A stretch of DNA of 64,000 nucleotides, taken from assembly GCF_029892845.1 (NCBI RefSeq), contig NZ_JARXVT010000006.1:25870-89869 (forward strand). Direction: 5' to 3'. This document shows positions 44,056-52,252 of the stretch, piece after piece (positions within the stretch are counted from its first letter, which is position 1; every line of letters starts with the position of its first letter). A model generated the notes under the pieces. The model was not told the DNA's origin, made no database searches, and saw nothing but the letters and a program-made list of their open reading frames with translations. The position numbers and the translations under genes are program-made. This DNA comes from Aurantimicrobium minutum. GTDB lineage: Bacteria > Actinomycetota > Actinomycetes > Actinomycetales > Microbacteriaceae.

Positions 44056-45366
44056 GTGACTGAACGCATCGTAATTAAGAACCTGGCAACCATTCCTGAG
44101 GGCAACGTAACCGTGGCCGGATGGGTCGATAAGGTCCGTGACCAGAAGAAGGTGCAGTTCGTTGTGCTCCGCGACGAGAGCGGCGCAGCACAGCTGGTCC
44201 ACCCTCGCGCTGAAGAGTCTGACCCCATTGCAGACATCATCTCTGGCCTGGCTACTGGCTCATTCATTCGTGTGACCGGTGAGCTCAAGCTCGACGAGCG
44301 CGTGAAGCTCGGCGGTCTCGAGATCAAGATCGCGGACATCGAAGTTGTCACCGCAGCGAACCCCGAGACACCCATTGCCGCAGACAGCAGCATTGACAAG
44401 CGTCTCGACTGGCGCTTCCTTGACCTGCGTGAAGCTCGCAATAACCTCATCTTCCGCGCCCAGACCACCCTTGAGCACGCCATGCGTACCTATTGGATTG
44501 AGCGCGACTTCATCGAGCTGCACACCCCCAAGCTGATGGCCAGCGCCAGCGAGTCCAACGCTGAGCTCTTCGAAGTCGAATACTTCGAAGGCAAGGCCTA
44601 CCTTGCTCAGTCTCCTCAGTTCTTCAAGCAGATGGCACAGTCCGCTGGCTTCGGAAAGATCTTCGAGATCGGCCCCGTCTTCCGCGCAGACCCTTCCTTC
44701 ACTTCTCGCCACGCAACTGAGTTCATCTCGGTTGACGCTGAGATCAGCTGGATCGACAGCCACGAAGACGTCATGAAGATGCAGGAAGAGCTTCTCGTTG
44801 CCGCCATCAGCGCGGTGAAGGAAAAGCACGGTGAAGAAATCAAGGAACTCTTCGACGTTGACGTTGTTGTTCCCACCATTCCCTTCCCCCGCATTCCTTT
44901 GGCAGAAGCCAAGAAGATTGTCGCTGAGCGTGGTTACGAAGTTCCTCGCAACGATGACGACATGGACCCTGAGGGTGAGCGCCAGATTGCTGCCTACGTG
45001 GCAGAGAAGTATGGCCACGAGTTCGTCTTCCTGACCGACTACGCCACCAGCATTCGTCCGTTCTATCACATGCGTAATGCGGAAGATCAGACCATCACCA
45101 ACAGCTACGACCTGATCTGGCGCGGCACCGAGATCACCACAGGTGCTCAGCGTGAACACCGCATCGACATCCTCGAAGCACAGGCACGCGAGAAGGGTCT
45201 CGACCCAAAGGAGCTCGAGTTCTACCTCGACTTCTTCCGTTACGGCGTTCCACCCCACGGTGGATTCGGTATGGGTCTGTCCCGCGTCATGATGCTGATG
45301 CTGCACCAGCCCAACCTGCGTGAGGTGACCTACCTCTTCCGTGGACCCAACCGTCTGACCCCGTAG
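44056..45366 (+). CDS. aspS: Aspartyl-tRNA synthetase, archaeal/eukaryotic type
   Basis: 436 residues, far shorter than bacterial AspRS (about 590) because the GAD insertion domain is missing. An N-terminal OB fold (VTVAGWVDKVRDQ) binds the anticodon; motif 2 is in FEIGPVFRADPSFTSRHATEF and motif 3 in GGFGMGLSRVMMLML. This form is often non-discriminating (aspartate--tRNA(Asn) ligase) and then needs GatCAB to make Asn-tRNA; which applies here cannot be told. GTG start. Confidence 0.93.
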   Translation: MTERIVIKNLATIPEGNVTVAGWVDKVRDQKKVQFVVLRDESGAAQLVHPRAEESDPIADIISGLATGSFIRVTGELKLDERVKLGGLEIKIADIEVVTAANPETPIAADSSIDKRLDWRFLDLREARNNLIFRAQTTLEHAMRTYWIERDFIELHTPKLMASASESNAELFEVEYFEGKAYLAQSPQFFKQMAQSAGFGKIFEIGPVFRADPSFTSRHATEFISVDAEISWIDSHEDVMKMQEELLVAAISAVKEKHGEEIKELFDVDVVVPTIPFPRIPLAEAKKIVAERGYEVPRNDDDMDPEGERQIAAYVAEKYGHEFVFLTDYATSIRPFYHMRNAEDQTITNSYDLIWRGTEITTGAQREHRIDILEAQAREKGLDPKELEFYLDFFRYGVPPHGGFGMGLSRVMMLMLHQPNLREVTYLFRGPNRLTP

Positions 45367-45385
45367 TCAGTCCTGTTTCAACAAC

Positions 45386-45412
45386 AAACGCCTCCGAATC
45401 TCGGAGGCGTTT
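45386..45412. terminator. Terminator after aspS
   Basis: A perfect 12-bp stem, AAACGCCTCCGA with TCGGAGGCGTTT, and a 3-nt loop, followed by GTGTGTT. The A/T ends make it usable from both sides, so it also serves the convergent mycoredoxin gene. Confidence 0.9.
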
Positions 45413-45432
45413 GTGTGTTAAGTTCGTGAACT

Positions 45433-45693
45433 TTAGATGGCACCCAGCTGGGTGAGCTTGGCGTGGAGTTCGCTGTCTGCGGGCTCCACCTGGAAAGCGC
45501 CATCAGGGAATGAGATGACGGGGATGTTCTTACGTCCCGCAATTCCCTCAGCAATTGCTGCGGCCTCGGGCACTGCCTCAAGGTCCACGTAGTCATAGTC
45601 GACACCGAGGGTGTCGAGAAGCTTCTTCGAGCGGCGGCAGTCGCCACACCACTCGGCGCCATACATCGTGATTTTGTCCTGTGGATTACTCAT
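45433..45693 (-). CDS. Mycoredoxin/glutaredoxin-like protein
   Basis: 86 residues, one thioredoxin fold with the redox site CGDC in YGAEWCGDCRRSKK and a cis-Pro in NIPVISFPDG. Mycoredoxins reduce mycothiol-mixed disulfides in actinobacteria; the family assignment follows from the motif and lineage. The ATG has TAAGCT 6 nt upstream. Confidence 0.85.
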   Translation of the reverse strand: MSNPQDKITMYGAEWCGDCRRSKKLLDTLGVDYDYVDLEAVPEAAAIAEGIAGRKNIPVISFPDGAFQVEPADSELHAKLTQLGAI

Positions 45694-45726
45694 ACCAACA
45701 GCTTAATCCCGGATACGATTGAAGTA

Positions 45727-45740
45727 GGGGAATTTTCCCC
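45727..45740. promoter_or_regulatory. Perfect 14-bp palindrome, possible operator
   Basis: GGGGAATTTTCCCC lies between the divergent mycoredoxin and SHOCT-protein genes, 34 bp and 49 bp from their starts. No matching regulator is known to me. Confidence 0.4.
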
Positions 45741-45788
45741 GCGACGACCTGACTTCTCCGGTCGACACTCTTGAAAGGTTTTACAACT

Positions 45789-46169
45789 ATGGGCGACATG
45801 TCCTTCCTCACAATGTTCATCTGGGCATTTGTATTTATTGCTTACCTGATGGTCCTCTTCTCGATCGTCGGAGACCTCTTCCGCGACCACAAGATGTCCG
45901 GTTGGGCTAAGGCTGCATGGATCTTCTTCCTCATCATCGGTTTCTGGATCACCGCTTTGATCTACCTCATCGTTCGCGGTGGCGGTATGGCTCAGCGCCA
46001 GCAGGCTGCAATGCAGGAAGCACAGGCTCAGGCCGACGCTTACATCAAGCAGGTTGCAGGTAACTCTCACGCAGATGAGATTGCTAAGGCACAGGCACTC
46101 AAGGACTCCGGCGCACTGACCGCTGCAGAGTTCACCGCTTTGAAGAAGAAGATCCTCGCTTCGAAGTAG
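45789..46169 (+). CDS. PLDc_N and SHOCT domain membrane protein
   Basis: 126 residues from the ATG at 45789, which has GAAAGG 10 nt upstream; an in-frame ATG 6 codons earlier lacks one. Two transmembrane helices lie at about 8-28 and 41-60, a Gln/Ala-rich linker follows, and a C-terminal SHOCT-like segment (LKDSGALTAAEFTALKKKIL). SHOCT domains often bring oligomerisation or membrane recruitment. Role unknown. Confidence 0.85.
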   Translation: MGDMSFLTMFIWAFVFIAYLMVLFSIVGDLFRDHKMSGWAKAAWIFFLIIGFWITALIYLIVRGGGMAQRQQAAMQEAQAQADAYIKQVAGNSHADEIAKAQALKDSGALTAAEFTALKKKILASK

Positions 46170-46180
46170 TCATCAGACAA

Positions 46181-46217
46181 GAAGAAGGCCCCGGGATTAT
46201 TCCCGGGGCCTTCTTTC
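46181..46217 (+). terminator. Strong rho-independent terminator
   Basis: Stem GAAGAAGGCCCCGGGA pairs with TCCCGGGGCCTTCTTTC across a short TTAT loop; T-rich on the right and A-rich on the left, so it works for both convergent genes. Confidence 0.93.
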
Positions 46218-46230
46218 GTTAACTCTTGGG

Positions 46231-46533
46231 TTAGAACTCGTAATCCACAGCGGTGCGCTCGGCGGCATACTTCTTGATCACCTTGGCTGCCTCTTCGTGG
46301 GCAGGGTGTGCAGCATAGGCAGCAAGGCCATCAGCATCATCGAAGGTGGAATCGAGTACAACGTCGTAGTTTGCTCCCACGAACAAAGCGTTAGGTCGAA
46401 CAGTCAGTGAGCGAAGCGAAGGAACTACCCCATTGAGTCCTTCGAGGGCAACGCGCATCTCTTCTGCCTGAGCGAGCTTCTCCTCAGGAGCCTCACTTGC
46501 CAACTTCCACATCACGATGTGACGAATACTCAT
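46231..46533 (-). CDS. Dabb (stress-responsive A/B barrel) domain protein
   Basis: 100 residues from the ATG at 46533; 16 extra codons upstream lie within the neighbouring gene. IRHIVMWKL at the start and YDVVLDSTFDDADGLAAYAAHPAHEE are typical of the dimeric alpha/beta-barrel Dabb family. Function unknown. The start overlaps the upstream glutaredoxin-like stop (ATGA). Confidence 0.9.
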   Translation of the reverse strand: MSIRHIVMWKLASEAPEEKLAQAEEMRVALEGLNGVVPSLRSLTVRPNALFVGANYDVVLDSTFDDADGLAAYAAHPAHEEAAKVIKKYAAERTAVDYEF

Positions 46534-46787
46534 GAGAGCTCCTTCAAAGCTTTTGTCAGGCGCTCCGGATCGATACGCCAATAGTTGTGAACCTTGCCAT
46601 TGATCATCAGCACAGGAATTTGATCCCAGTAAGCCGCAAAGAGATCAACGTCATCTTCAATATTCTTTCCCTCAATCTCAATGGGGATCTCAGGAAGAGC
46701 TTCCACGACACTTGAGACGACCGTGGCGGCGTCATCACAGAGATGACAGCCAGGCTTCATGAGAAGCGTCAGATTGATAGTGGACAC
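46530..46787 (-). CDS. Glutaredoxin-like (DUF836-type) protein
   Basis: 85 residues. LLMKPGCHLCDDAATVV carries a CxxC redox pair, and PVLMINGKVHNYWRID is the second half of the small thioredoxin fold. GTG start with TAGTCT 6 nt upstream. Coupled to the Dabb gene. Likely a cytoplasmic thiol oxidoreductase. Confidence 0.85.
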   Translation of the reverse strand: MSTINLTLLMKPGCHLCDDAATVVSSVVEALPEIPIEIEGKNIEDDVDLFAAYWDQIPVLMINGKVHNYWRIDPERLTKALKELS

Positions 46788-46816
46788 AGTTCCAGACTAA
46801 GACACCCATAGACAGC

Positions 46817-46848
46817 AAAAAGCGCCAGAGCTGATGCTCTGACGCCTT
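46817..46848 (-). terminator. Terminator of the bS22 gene
   Basis: On the minus strand GCGTCAGAGC-ATCA-GCTCTGGCGC forms a 10-bp stem with one G-U pair, followed by TTTTTG. It lies 22 bp past the stop of the 32-codon gene. Confidence 0.8.
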
Positions 46849-46869
46849 TATGCTGCAAGAAGTAGTGAC

Positions 46870-46968
46870 CTACTTCTTGTTGCGACGCTGGTGACGAGTC
46901 TTACGAAGCAACTTACGGTGCTTCTTCTTCGCCATACGCTTGCGGCGCTTCTTAATGACTGAACCCAC
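46870..46968 (-). CDS. Ribosomal protein bS22-type (AURKAIP1/COX24 domain)
   Basis: A 32-residue, very basic protein: GSVIKKRRKRMAKKKHRKLL, then RKTRHQRRNKK. It matches the tiny actinobacterial protein found in mycobacterial 30S subunits (bS22/bL37 in some papers). GTG start with GAGG 6 nt upstream; stop followed by a clear terminator. An in-frame ATG lies at codon 12, but the family begins at MGSVIKKRRKRM. It is monocistronic. Confidence 0.93.
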   Translation of the reverse strand: MGSVIKKRRKRMAKKKHRKLLRKTRHQRRNKK

Positions 46969-47049
46969 GCGAACCTCACAAAAATTGGGCTAGATCGCGA
47001 TAATTGCGATCAGTGACTGGCAAATAATGCCTCGTGGAAGTCTAGCGGA

Positions 47050-47529
47050 TTACTTACCGCTGGATTTACGGAGACGGGAAACTGCATTACGAACCGCATC
47101 TTTGGTGGTGCTTTGCAGATCACCAAAGGCTTGAGTGACCTGGAATACGGTGGTTGCTGCAGCGCTACCCACGGAAGTAGCTGCGGCTGTAACGACCTCA
47201 TCTGCCGCAGCAAAGAGGCGTTCCTGTCCAGCGTCATCGAGACCACCGGGGAAGTTCACACTGAGGAATGGGATAGCCCAGTCTTCGAGTTCTTCCAGCG
47301 GAGTGGGGTCGAGGCGATAGAGACGGTGCTGACCATCTTCACGAACACCCACCAGACCTGCATCACGCAGAACCTTCAGCTGCTTAGAAACAGTGGGCTG
47401 GCTCAGTCCCGTGCGGGCAACAAGTTCAGACACACTCATCTCTCCAGAACCAGTTTCGAGGTTCTCTAAAAGAATCTGCAGCATCTCGCGCCGGGTGGAG
47501 TCTGCGACTACGTCAAATATGTCAGCCAT
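47050..47529 (-). CDS. ArsR-family transcriptional regulator
   Basis: 159 residues. The winged helix at about 8-80 shows VADSTRREMLQIL, SVSELVARTGLSQPTVSKQLKVLRDAG and GQHRLYRLD. No cysteine pair for metal binding is seen in the helix, and the C-terminal 80 residues are Ala/Val/Thr-rich and of unknown role. The ATG has TAACCT 6 nt upstream. Divergent from trkH by 73 bp, so it might regulate potassium uptake (inference). Confidence 0.85.
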   Translation of the reverse strand: MADIFDVVADSTRREMLQILLENLETGSGEMSVSELVARTGLSQPTVSKQLKVLRDAGLVGVREDGQHRLYRLDPTPLEELEDWAIPFLSVNFPGGLDDAGQERLFAAADEVVTAAATSVGSAAATTVFQVTQAFGDLQSTTKDAVRNAVSRLRKSSGK

Positions 47530-47602
47530 GAAACAAGGTTACCGCCCTATATGCACCGCGTAGCATGAGTAGGTCAGATATCTAGATCACGCAGGGGGAC
47601 TC

Positions 47603-49021
47603 ATGGCTACCGAACGCCCTATAGCCTTCTCGTCACGCTTGCGTGAGTGGGTAGAGGTTTTCGCGTCTCGCTCGCCCTCTCGTTTTGCACTTCTCGTCTT
47701 TGCGACCTTAATCGCAGTATTCACCTTCCTACTCTCGCAACCTTTCGCGTCTGCTTCCGGTGAAGTAACAAATTTTGCAGACGCGCTGTTCTCTGCCGTT
47801 TCCACGATCTGTGTTGCAGGCCTCAGCACTGTGGACATGGCGACCTATTGGTCGCCTCTAGGCAATGCGATCGTCTTCACTGGCACTCAGGTGGGAGCGC
47901 TCGGCGTACTGACACTTGCGTCTATTCTTGGTGCAATTATTTCCGGTCGTCTTGGACTCCGCGCACGATTGATGGCGGCAAGTGATACCAACCCTCTTCG
48001 CCTTCACAGCGGGCCCGTATCCGAAGGGCAAGCTATCCGTCTCGGCGAAGTGGGCGGACTGCTTGCAACAGTTGCGCTCAGCCTGGTCATTATCGAAACG
48101 GTCATTGCAGCATTGATGCTGCCCAGCGTTCTCGCTGCTGGCTACCCGCTAGGTGAAGGCATTTGGTTTAGCTTCTATTACTCAGCGATGTCTTTCACCA
48201 ACACAGGGTTCACGCCGAACGTGGGCGGGCTCGAGATGTTTGCGGGCGACTATTGGTTCCTCACGCTCATCATGGTCGGAGTATTCCTTGGCAGTGTTGG
48301 CTTCCCCGTCATCTACGCACTGAGCCGCAATCTCAAGAACCCTAGAAAGTGGTCGCTGCACGTCAAGATCACTCTGGTGACCTGGGCCATTTTGTGGGTA
48401 GGTGGGGTCATCGCTTATCTCTTACTCGAACCAGAGAACAGCCTCGTCTTTGCAGGGATGGGGCCAGGTGAATTGACATACCAGGCAGCTTTCCTTTCCA
48501 CCATGGCACGCTCGGGCGGATTCAACCTTGTCGATATTGGTCAGCTGGACTCCTCCACTTTGCTCATGACCGACATGCTGATGTTTATCGGCGGTGGCTC
48601 TGCTTCTACCGCTGGGGGTATCAAAGTCACCACCTTTGCGGTGCTGATCTTGGCAGCACTATCCGAAGCACGTGGACGAAGTTCCATCGAAGCTTTTGGC
48701 AGAACCATTCCCCAAGATGTTCTCCGTCTTGCCGTGAGTGTGGGGCTGTGGGGTGCAACCACAGTTGCTGTTGGTGCGCTCCTCGTCAGTGAATTCACCG
48801 ATGCTGCATTTGAATATGTTCTCTTTGATGTCATCTCAGCTTTTGCCACCGTGGGGATGTCAACGGGTCTGACCGCGACACTTCCTGACGAAGGTCTTTA
48901 CATCATGTCGATCGTGATGTTTATGGGCAGAGTTGGCACAGTGACCATGGCAGCTGCCCTTGCTGCGTCCCAAGTGGGACAATTCTTTACACGCCCCGAG
49001 GAAAGGCCCATCGTTGGTTGA
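47603..49021 (+). CDS. Potassium uptake protein TrkH/KtrB type
   Basis: 472 residues, with four M1-P-M2-like repeats. Selectivity-filter glycines are in TICVAGLSTVD, SFTNTGFTPN, TMARSGGFNLVD and AFATVGMSTGL. It forms the membrane pore of a K+ (or K+/Na+) uptake system gated by the cytoplasmic ring encoded next. GGGGGA lies 7-8 nt before the ATG. Confidence 0.94.
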   Translation: MATERPIAFSSRLREWVEVFASRSPSRFALLVFATLIAVFTFLLSQPFASASGEVTNFADALFSAVSTICVAGLSTVDMATYWSPLGNAIVFTGTQVGALGVLTLASILGAIISGRLGLRARLMAASDTNPLRLHSGPVSEGQAIRLGEVGGLLATVALSLVIIETVIAALMLPSVLAAGYPLGEGIWFSFYYSAMSFTNTGFTPNVGGLEMFAGDYWFLTLIMVGVFLGSVGFPVIYALSRNLKNPRKWSLHVKITLVTWAILWVGGVIAYLLLEPENSLVFAGMGPGELTYQAAFLSTMARSGGFNLVDIGQLDSSTLLMTDMLMFIGGGSASTAGGIKVTTFAVLILAALSEARGRSSIEAFGRTIPQDVLRLAVSVGLWGATTVAVGALLVSEFTDAAFEYVLFDVISAFATVGMSTGLTATLPDEGLYIMSIVMFMGRVGTVTMAAALAASQVGQFFTRPEERPIVG

Positions 49022-49685
49022 TCGCAAGAAAAAAGACAATGCAGTGCTCGTCATTGGGCTCGGCCGTTTTGGTGCAGCCACAGCCGGTGAGCTTGATCGG
49101 CTAGACCGCGAAGTCCTCGCGGTGGACTCGGACATGGAGCTCGTGCAGAAATGGTCCGAGCGGGTGACCCACACGGTTCAAGCTGATGTCACCAAGATTG
49201 AAGCCCTGCAACAGATCGGTGCTCAAGAATTTTCTATTGCTGTCGTTGCGGTTGGCTCTTCCATCGAGGCAAGTGTTCTCATCACGGCCAACTTGGTAGA
49301 TCTGGGTATTCCAGAAATTTGGGCCAAGGCAATTAGTAAGTCACACGGTCAGATTCTGGAACGCATCGGTGCTACCCACGTCATCTACCCAGAAGCAGAA
49401 GCCGGCGAGCGCGTCGCTCACCTGCTGAGCGGGCAAATGTTGGACTTCGTCGAAGTTGACGAAGACTTCGCCATCGTCCGGATGTTTCCACCCCGCGTTC
49501 TCGTGGGGAAGACGTTAGCTCAAGCCGGTATTCGTAACGAATACAAGATCACTACGGTGGGCGTGAAGAAGCCGGGTGAATCCTTCACCTATGCCACGGC
49601 AGAGACTCTCATTGCTGAAGGCGATCAGATTCTTGTCTCAGGTCACCCTGATGACATTGAGAAATTCGCAACACTTCCCAAATAG
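49014..49685 (+). CDS. TrkA/KtrA-type potassium channel regulatory subunit
   Basis: 223 residues from the TTG at 49014, which overlaps trkH by 8 bp and has GAGGAAAGG upstream; the frame is open to 48960 but that part lies in trkH. RCK_N Rossmann domain with VIGLGRFGAATAGEL and VDSDMELVQ, then RCK_C near residue 140. It binds nucleotides and gates the TrkH pore. Confidence 0.93.
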   Translation: MVDRKKKDNAVLVIGLGRFGAATAGELDRLDREVLAVDSDMELVQKWSERVTHTVQADVTKIEALQQIGAQEFSIAVVAVGSSIEASVLITANLVDLGIPEIWAKAISKSHGQILERIGATHVIYPEAEAGERVAHLLSGQMLDFVEVDEDFAIVRMFPPRVLVGKTLAQAGIRNEYKITTVGVKKPGESFTYATAETLIAEGDQILVSGHPDDIEKFATLPK

Positions 49686-49688
49686 GAC

Positions 49689-50540
49689 TTACTCTCCTCT
49701 GGCCATTTCTTCGGAACGGGCAATGGCTGCCTGCGTTGCCTTGAGCAAGATGTCCTTGATATCTGCCTCGTCAAATACCGCAATAGCGCGCTCAGTGCTT
49801 CCCTTGGGGCTAGTCACCTGGCGACGCAGTTCTGCCGGTTCTTCACCGGACTGAGCAAGCAGTTCCACTGCGCCGCGGAAGGTGCCCTGCACCATCTTCT
49901 CGGCCTGCTCAGCAGTAAAGCCGTGCTCCACAGCTACCTTGGTCAACTGCTCAATGAAGTAGAAGACATAGGCAGGACCTGAGCCCGAGATGGAGCCGAG
50001 CGCGTCAATTTTCTCCTCGGGAAGAACAATCACTTCACCCACGGTGCTGAACATCGAGCACACCAGATCTAACTGTGCAGTGGTGGAACGTGTACCTGCT
50101 GCAATACCGGTTACGCCCAGTCCAATCTTGGAGGGGGTATTGGGCATGGTCCGAATGACAGAGACATGTTTGGGAAGGCGAGCTTCCATCGTTGCGGTGG
50201 TGACTCCAGCAGCAACGCTCACCACGATGGCGCCTTCGGCGAGCGCAGGAGAGATCTCATTGAGCAGGTCAGGAACCATGGCGGGCTTCACCGCAACAAG
50301 CACAATCTGTGCACCCGCAACAGCCTTACTGTTTGCGTCCGGGTCATTCGCCGTTGCCCAGGCCTGAACTCGTGGTTCGTTGTCGAAGCTGGCAGCGTTC
50401 TCGGCGCTGCGGTTCGTCACACGAACAGCACCGTCCACACTGACGTGGGGGGCTAAGAGGCCCGCCAAAATGGCGCGGGCCATCGAGCCTGCACCCAGCA
50501 TGGCGATGGTCGGAAGGGTTACCAGTGTTTTGTCACTCAC
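49689..50540 (-). CDS. proC: Pyrroline-5-carboxylate reductase
   Basis: Last step of proline synthesis, NAD(P)H dependent. 283 residues: dinucleotide motif MLGAGSMARAILAGL, VLVAVKPAMVPDLL, RTMPNTPSKIGLGVTG and the C-terminal GSGPAYVFYFIEQL. GTG start with TAGAAT 6 nt upstream. Convergent with trkA, 3 bp between stops. Confidence 0.96.
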   Translation of the reverse strand: MSDKTLVTLPTIAMLGAGSMARAILAGLLAPHVSVDGAVRVTNRSAENAASFDNEPRVQAWATANDPDANSKAVAGAQIVLVAVKPAMVPDLLNEISPALAEGAIVVSVAAGVTTATMEARLPKHVSVIRTMPNTPSKIGLGVTGIAAGTRSTTAQLDLVCSMFSTVGEVIVLPEEKIDALGSISGSGPAYVFYFIEQLTKVAVEHGFTAEQAEKMVQGTFRGAVELLAQSGEEPAELRRQVTSPKGSTERAIAVFDEADIKDILLKATQAAIARSEEMARGE

Positions 50541-50587
50541 CTGCTCATTCTAGGATTGGGTGACAGGCCAATGAGGGAGATCCGTAC

Positions 50588-51550
50588 ATGAGTGCATCTG
50601 GTGGAAACAAGGCAATCATTGCTGCGCTGCTGGCAAACCTCGGTATTGCTGCAACAAAGTTCATTGCATGGGCATTCTCTGGAGCCACCTCACTGCTGGC
50701 CGAAGGTGTTCACTCCCTCGCTGACTCTGGTAACCAGCTGCTCCTGTTGCTCGGTGGCCGTAAGGCAAAAAAGCGCGCGGACGGCAAGCACCCCTTTGGT
50801 TATGGTCGTGAGCGTTTCGTTTACGCCTTCGTTGTGTCCATCATCTTGTTCAGCGTCGGTGGCGTCTTCTCCCTCTATGAAGGTATTCACAAGCTGCAGC
50901 ACCCAGAGCCCATTGAGATGTGGTGGCTACCTATGCTCGTGCTGAGCATTTCGATTGTTCTAGAGAGCTTCTCTCTGCGCACTGCGATCAAGGAATCTAA
51001 CCCCCTACGCGGCAACGCTTCCTGGTTCCAGTTCATTCGTCACGCCAAGGCTCCTGAGCTTCCTGTCGTTCTGCTCGAAGACACCGCAGCTTTGCTCGGT
51101 CTTGTACTCGCCTTCTTTGGTGTGGGCCTGACCGTCATCACGGGCGACAGCATCTTTGATGCCATCGGCACGATTGCTATTGGTGTTCTTCTGGTCATCG
51201 TGGCCATCATCCTGGGGTTAGAAACCAAGGGTCTGCTCGTGGGCGAAGGCGCCAGTGTTGAAGACGTGCAAGCCATTGAGAAGGCCATCATCTCCGGTGG
51301 TGAGACCGACGGCATCATTCACATGAAGACCCTCTACCTCGGCCCCGATGAGTTCATGGTGGGAGCCAAGCTGGCGTTCCCTGCTGAGCTGCGCTTCTCC
51401 GAGGTGGCGAAATCAATCGACAGCATTGAGACCCGCGTGCGTGAGGCAGTTCCTGCTGCTCGCGTGATCTATATCGAGCCTGACGTTGCTCGAGTAGATC
51501 CATCTGAATCACTGGCAACCGATGCCATCGTGATTAAGGGAACCGACTAA
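50588..51550 (+). CDS. Cation diffusion facilitator family transporter
   Basis: 320 residues. Helix 2 carries the metal site pattern SLLAEGVHSLADSGNQ with the HxxxD pair. About five to six helices are followed by a cytoplasmic domain that ends near residue 305. A histidine/aspartate pair in a later helix is less obvious, so metal preference (Zn, Fe, Mn) is open. GGGAGA precedes the ATG. Its stop overlaps the tadA stop on the other strand by 4 bp. Confidence 0.9.
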   Translation: MSASGGNKAIIAALLANLGIAATKFIAWAFSGATSLLAEGVHSLADSGNQLLLLLGGRKAKKRADGKHPFGYGRERFVYAFVVSIILFSVGGVFSLYEGIHKLQHPEPIEMWWLPMLVLSISIVLESFSLRTAIKESNPLRGNASWFQFIRHAKAPELPVVLLEDTAALLGLVLAFFGVGLTVITGDSIFDAIGTIAIGVLLVIVAIILGLETKGLLVGEGASVEDVQAIEKAIISGGETDGIIHMKTLYLGPDEFMVGAKLAFPAELRFSEVAKSIDSIETRVREAVPAARVIYIEPDVARVDPSESLATDAIVIKGTD

Positions 51551-52017
51551 CCGAGCTTCTCTCGGAAGAACTCGGTCAACAACTGACCGCATTCTTCAGC
51601 TAGTACTCCGGAGATAACCTCAACCTGGTGGTTGAGTCTGCGATCTCTCAGTAGGTCAAAGACGGAGCCTGCGGCTCCGGCCTTTTCATCCCATGCGCCA
51701 TAAACAACGGTGGGGATGCGAGCAGCCAGGATTGCTCCCGCACACATCACGCATGGTTCAAGGGTGACAACCAGGGTGCAATCACTGAGTCGCCAATTAC
51801 CCAGCTTCTCTGCTGCTGCACGAATGGCCATCACTTCGGCGTGACCAAGAGGGTCTTCATCGCGCTCTTTGGTGTTGCGCCCGGTGGCAATAACTTCACC
51901 TTCGGCATCAAGAATGACGGCTCCTACCGGCACATCATCAGAGTGAGCACAGGCACGTGCCTCCACCAATGCAAGCTCCATCTGAGCCTTGCGTTCGTGA
52001 GAAGTGGGAATTGCCAT
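51547..52017 (-). CDS. tadA: tRNA-adenosine(34) deaminase
   Basis: Zinc deaminase making inosine at the wobble position of tRNA-Arg(ACG). 156 residues; the zinc motif is HAEVMAIRAAAE with PCVMCAGAI later, the proton-shuttling Glu in HAE. Length is usual. The ATG has TAGGCT 6 nt upstream; divergent from the leader peptide. Confidence 0.95.
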   Translation of the reverse strand: MAIPTSHERKAQMELALVEARACAHSDDVPVGAVILDAEGEVIATGRNTKERDEDPLGHAEVMAIRAAAEKLGNWRLSDCTLVVTLEPCVMCAGAILAARIPTVVYGAWDEKAGAAGSVFDLLRDRRLNHQVEVISGVLAEECGQLLTEFFREKLG

Positions 52018-52040
52018 GCTTCGAGCCTATATCCGCTTAT

Positions 52041-52076
52041 TTGACAGGGTTTAGCGCTCTCCGGTTAACTTGTCCT
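52041..52076 (+). promoter_or_regulatory. Consensus promoter of leaderless Cys-rich peptide
   Basis: A perfect -35 TTGACA (52041-52046), a 19-bp spacer and -10 TAACTT (52066-52071; TTAACT with 18 bp also fits). The ATG begins 6 nt after the box, so transcription would start at or next to the A of the ATG. Confidence 0.7.
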
Positions 52077-52166
52077 ATGACAACTGGCGCTCACACCTTC
52101 ATTGGTGCTCACGGCAAGATGCCCGTGATGAGCTGTGCCTGCCGTCGAATGTGTTGCAGCAACTAA
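52077..52166 (+). CDS. 29-residue cysteine-ended leader peptide (predicted)
   Basis: Small ORF with no Shine-Dalgarno but a consensus promoter whose start point falls on its ATG. Four of its last ten residues are cysteine (SCACRRMCCSN). Mycobacteria have leaderless Cys-rich upstream peptides that sense cysteine supply by translation stalling; this has the same layout. The downstream gene, 86 bp away, is a winged-helix regulator. A small hairpin (AACAC/GTGTT, 52198-52214) lies between them. No homologue known to me; it could instead be a stand-alone small protein. Confidence 0.55.
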   Translation: MTTGAHTFIGAHGKMPVMSCACRRMCCSN

Positions 52167-52252
52167 CTTCCGCTGCTTTTTCCCTCATTCGACACACAAC
52201 ACATCGTCCGTGTTAACCCGGCCTGATGTTTATGGCACCACAAAGGATTCCA

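Noticed and set aside
44260..45306. 348-codon minus-strand frame inside aspS
   Set aside because: Fully antisense to a conserved gene and of biased composition; no family seen.
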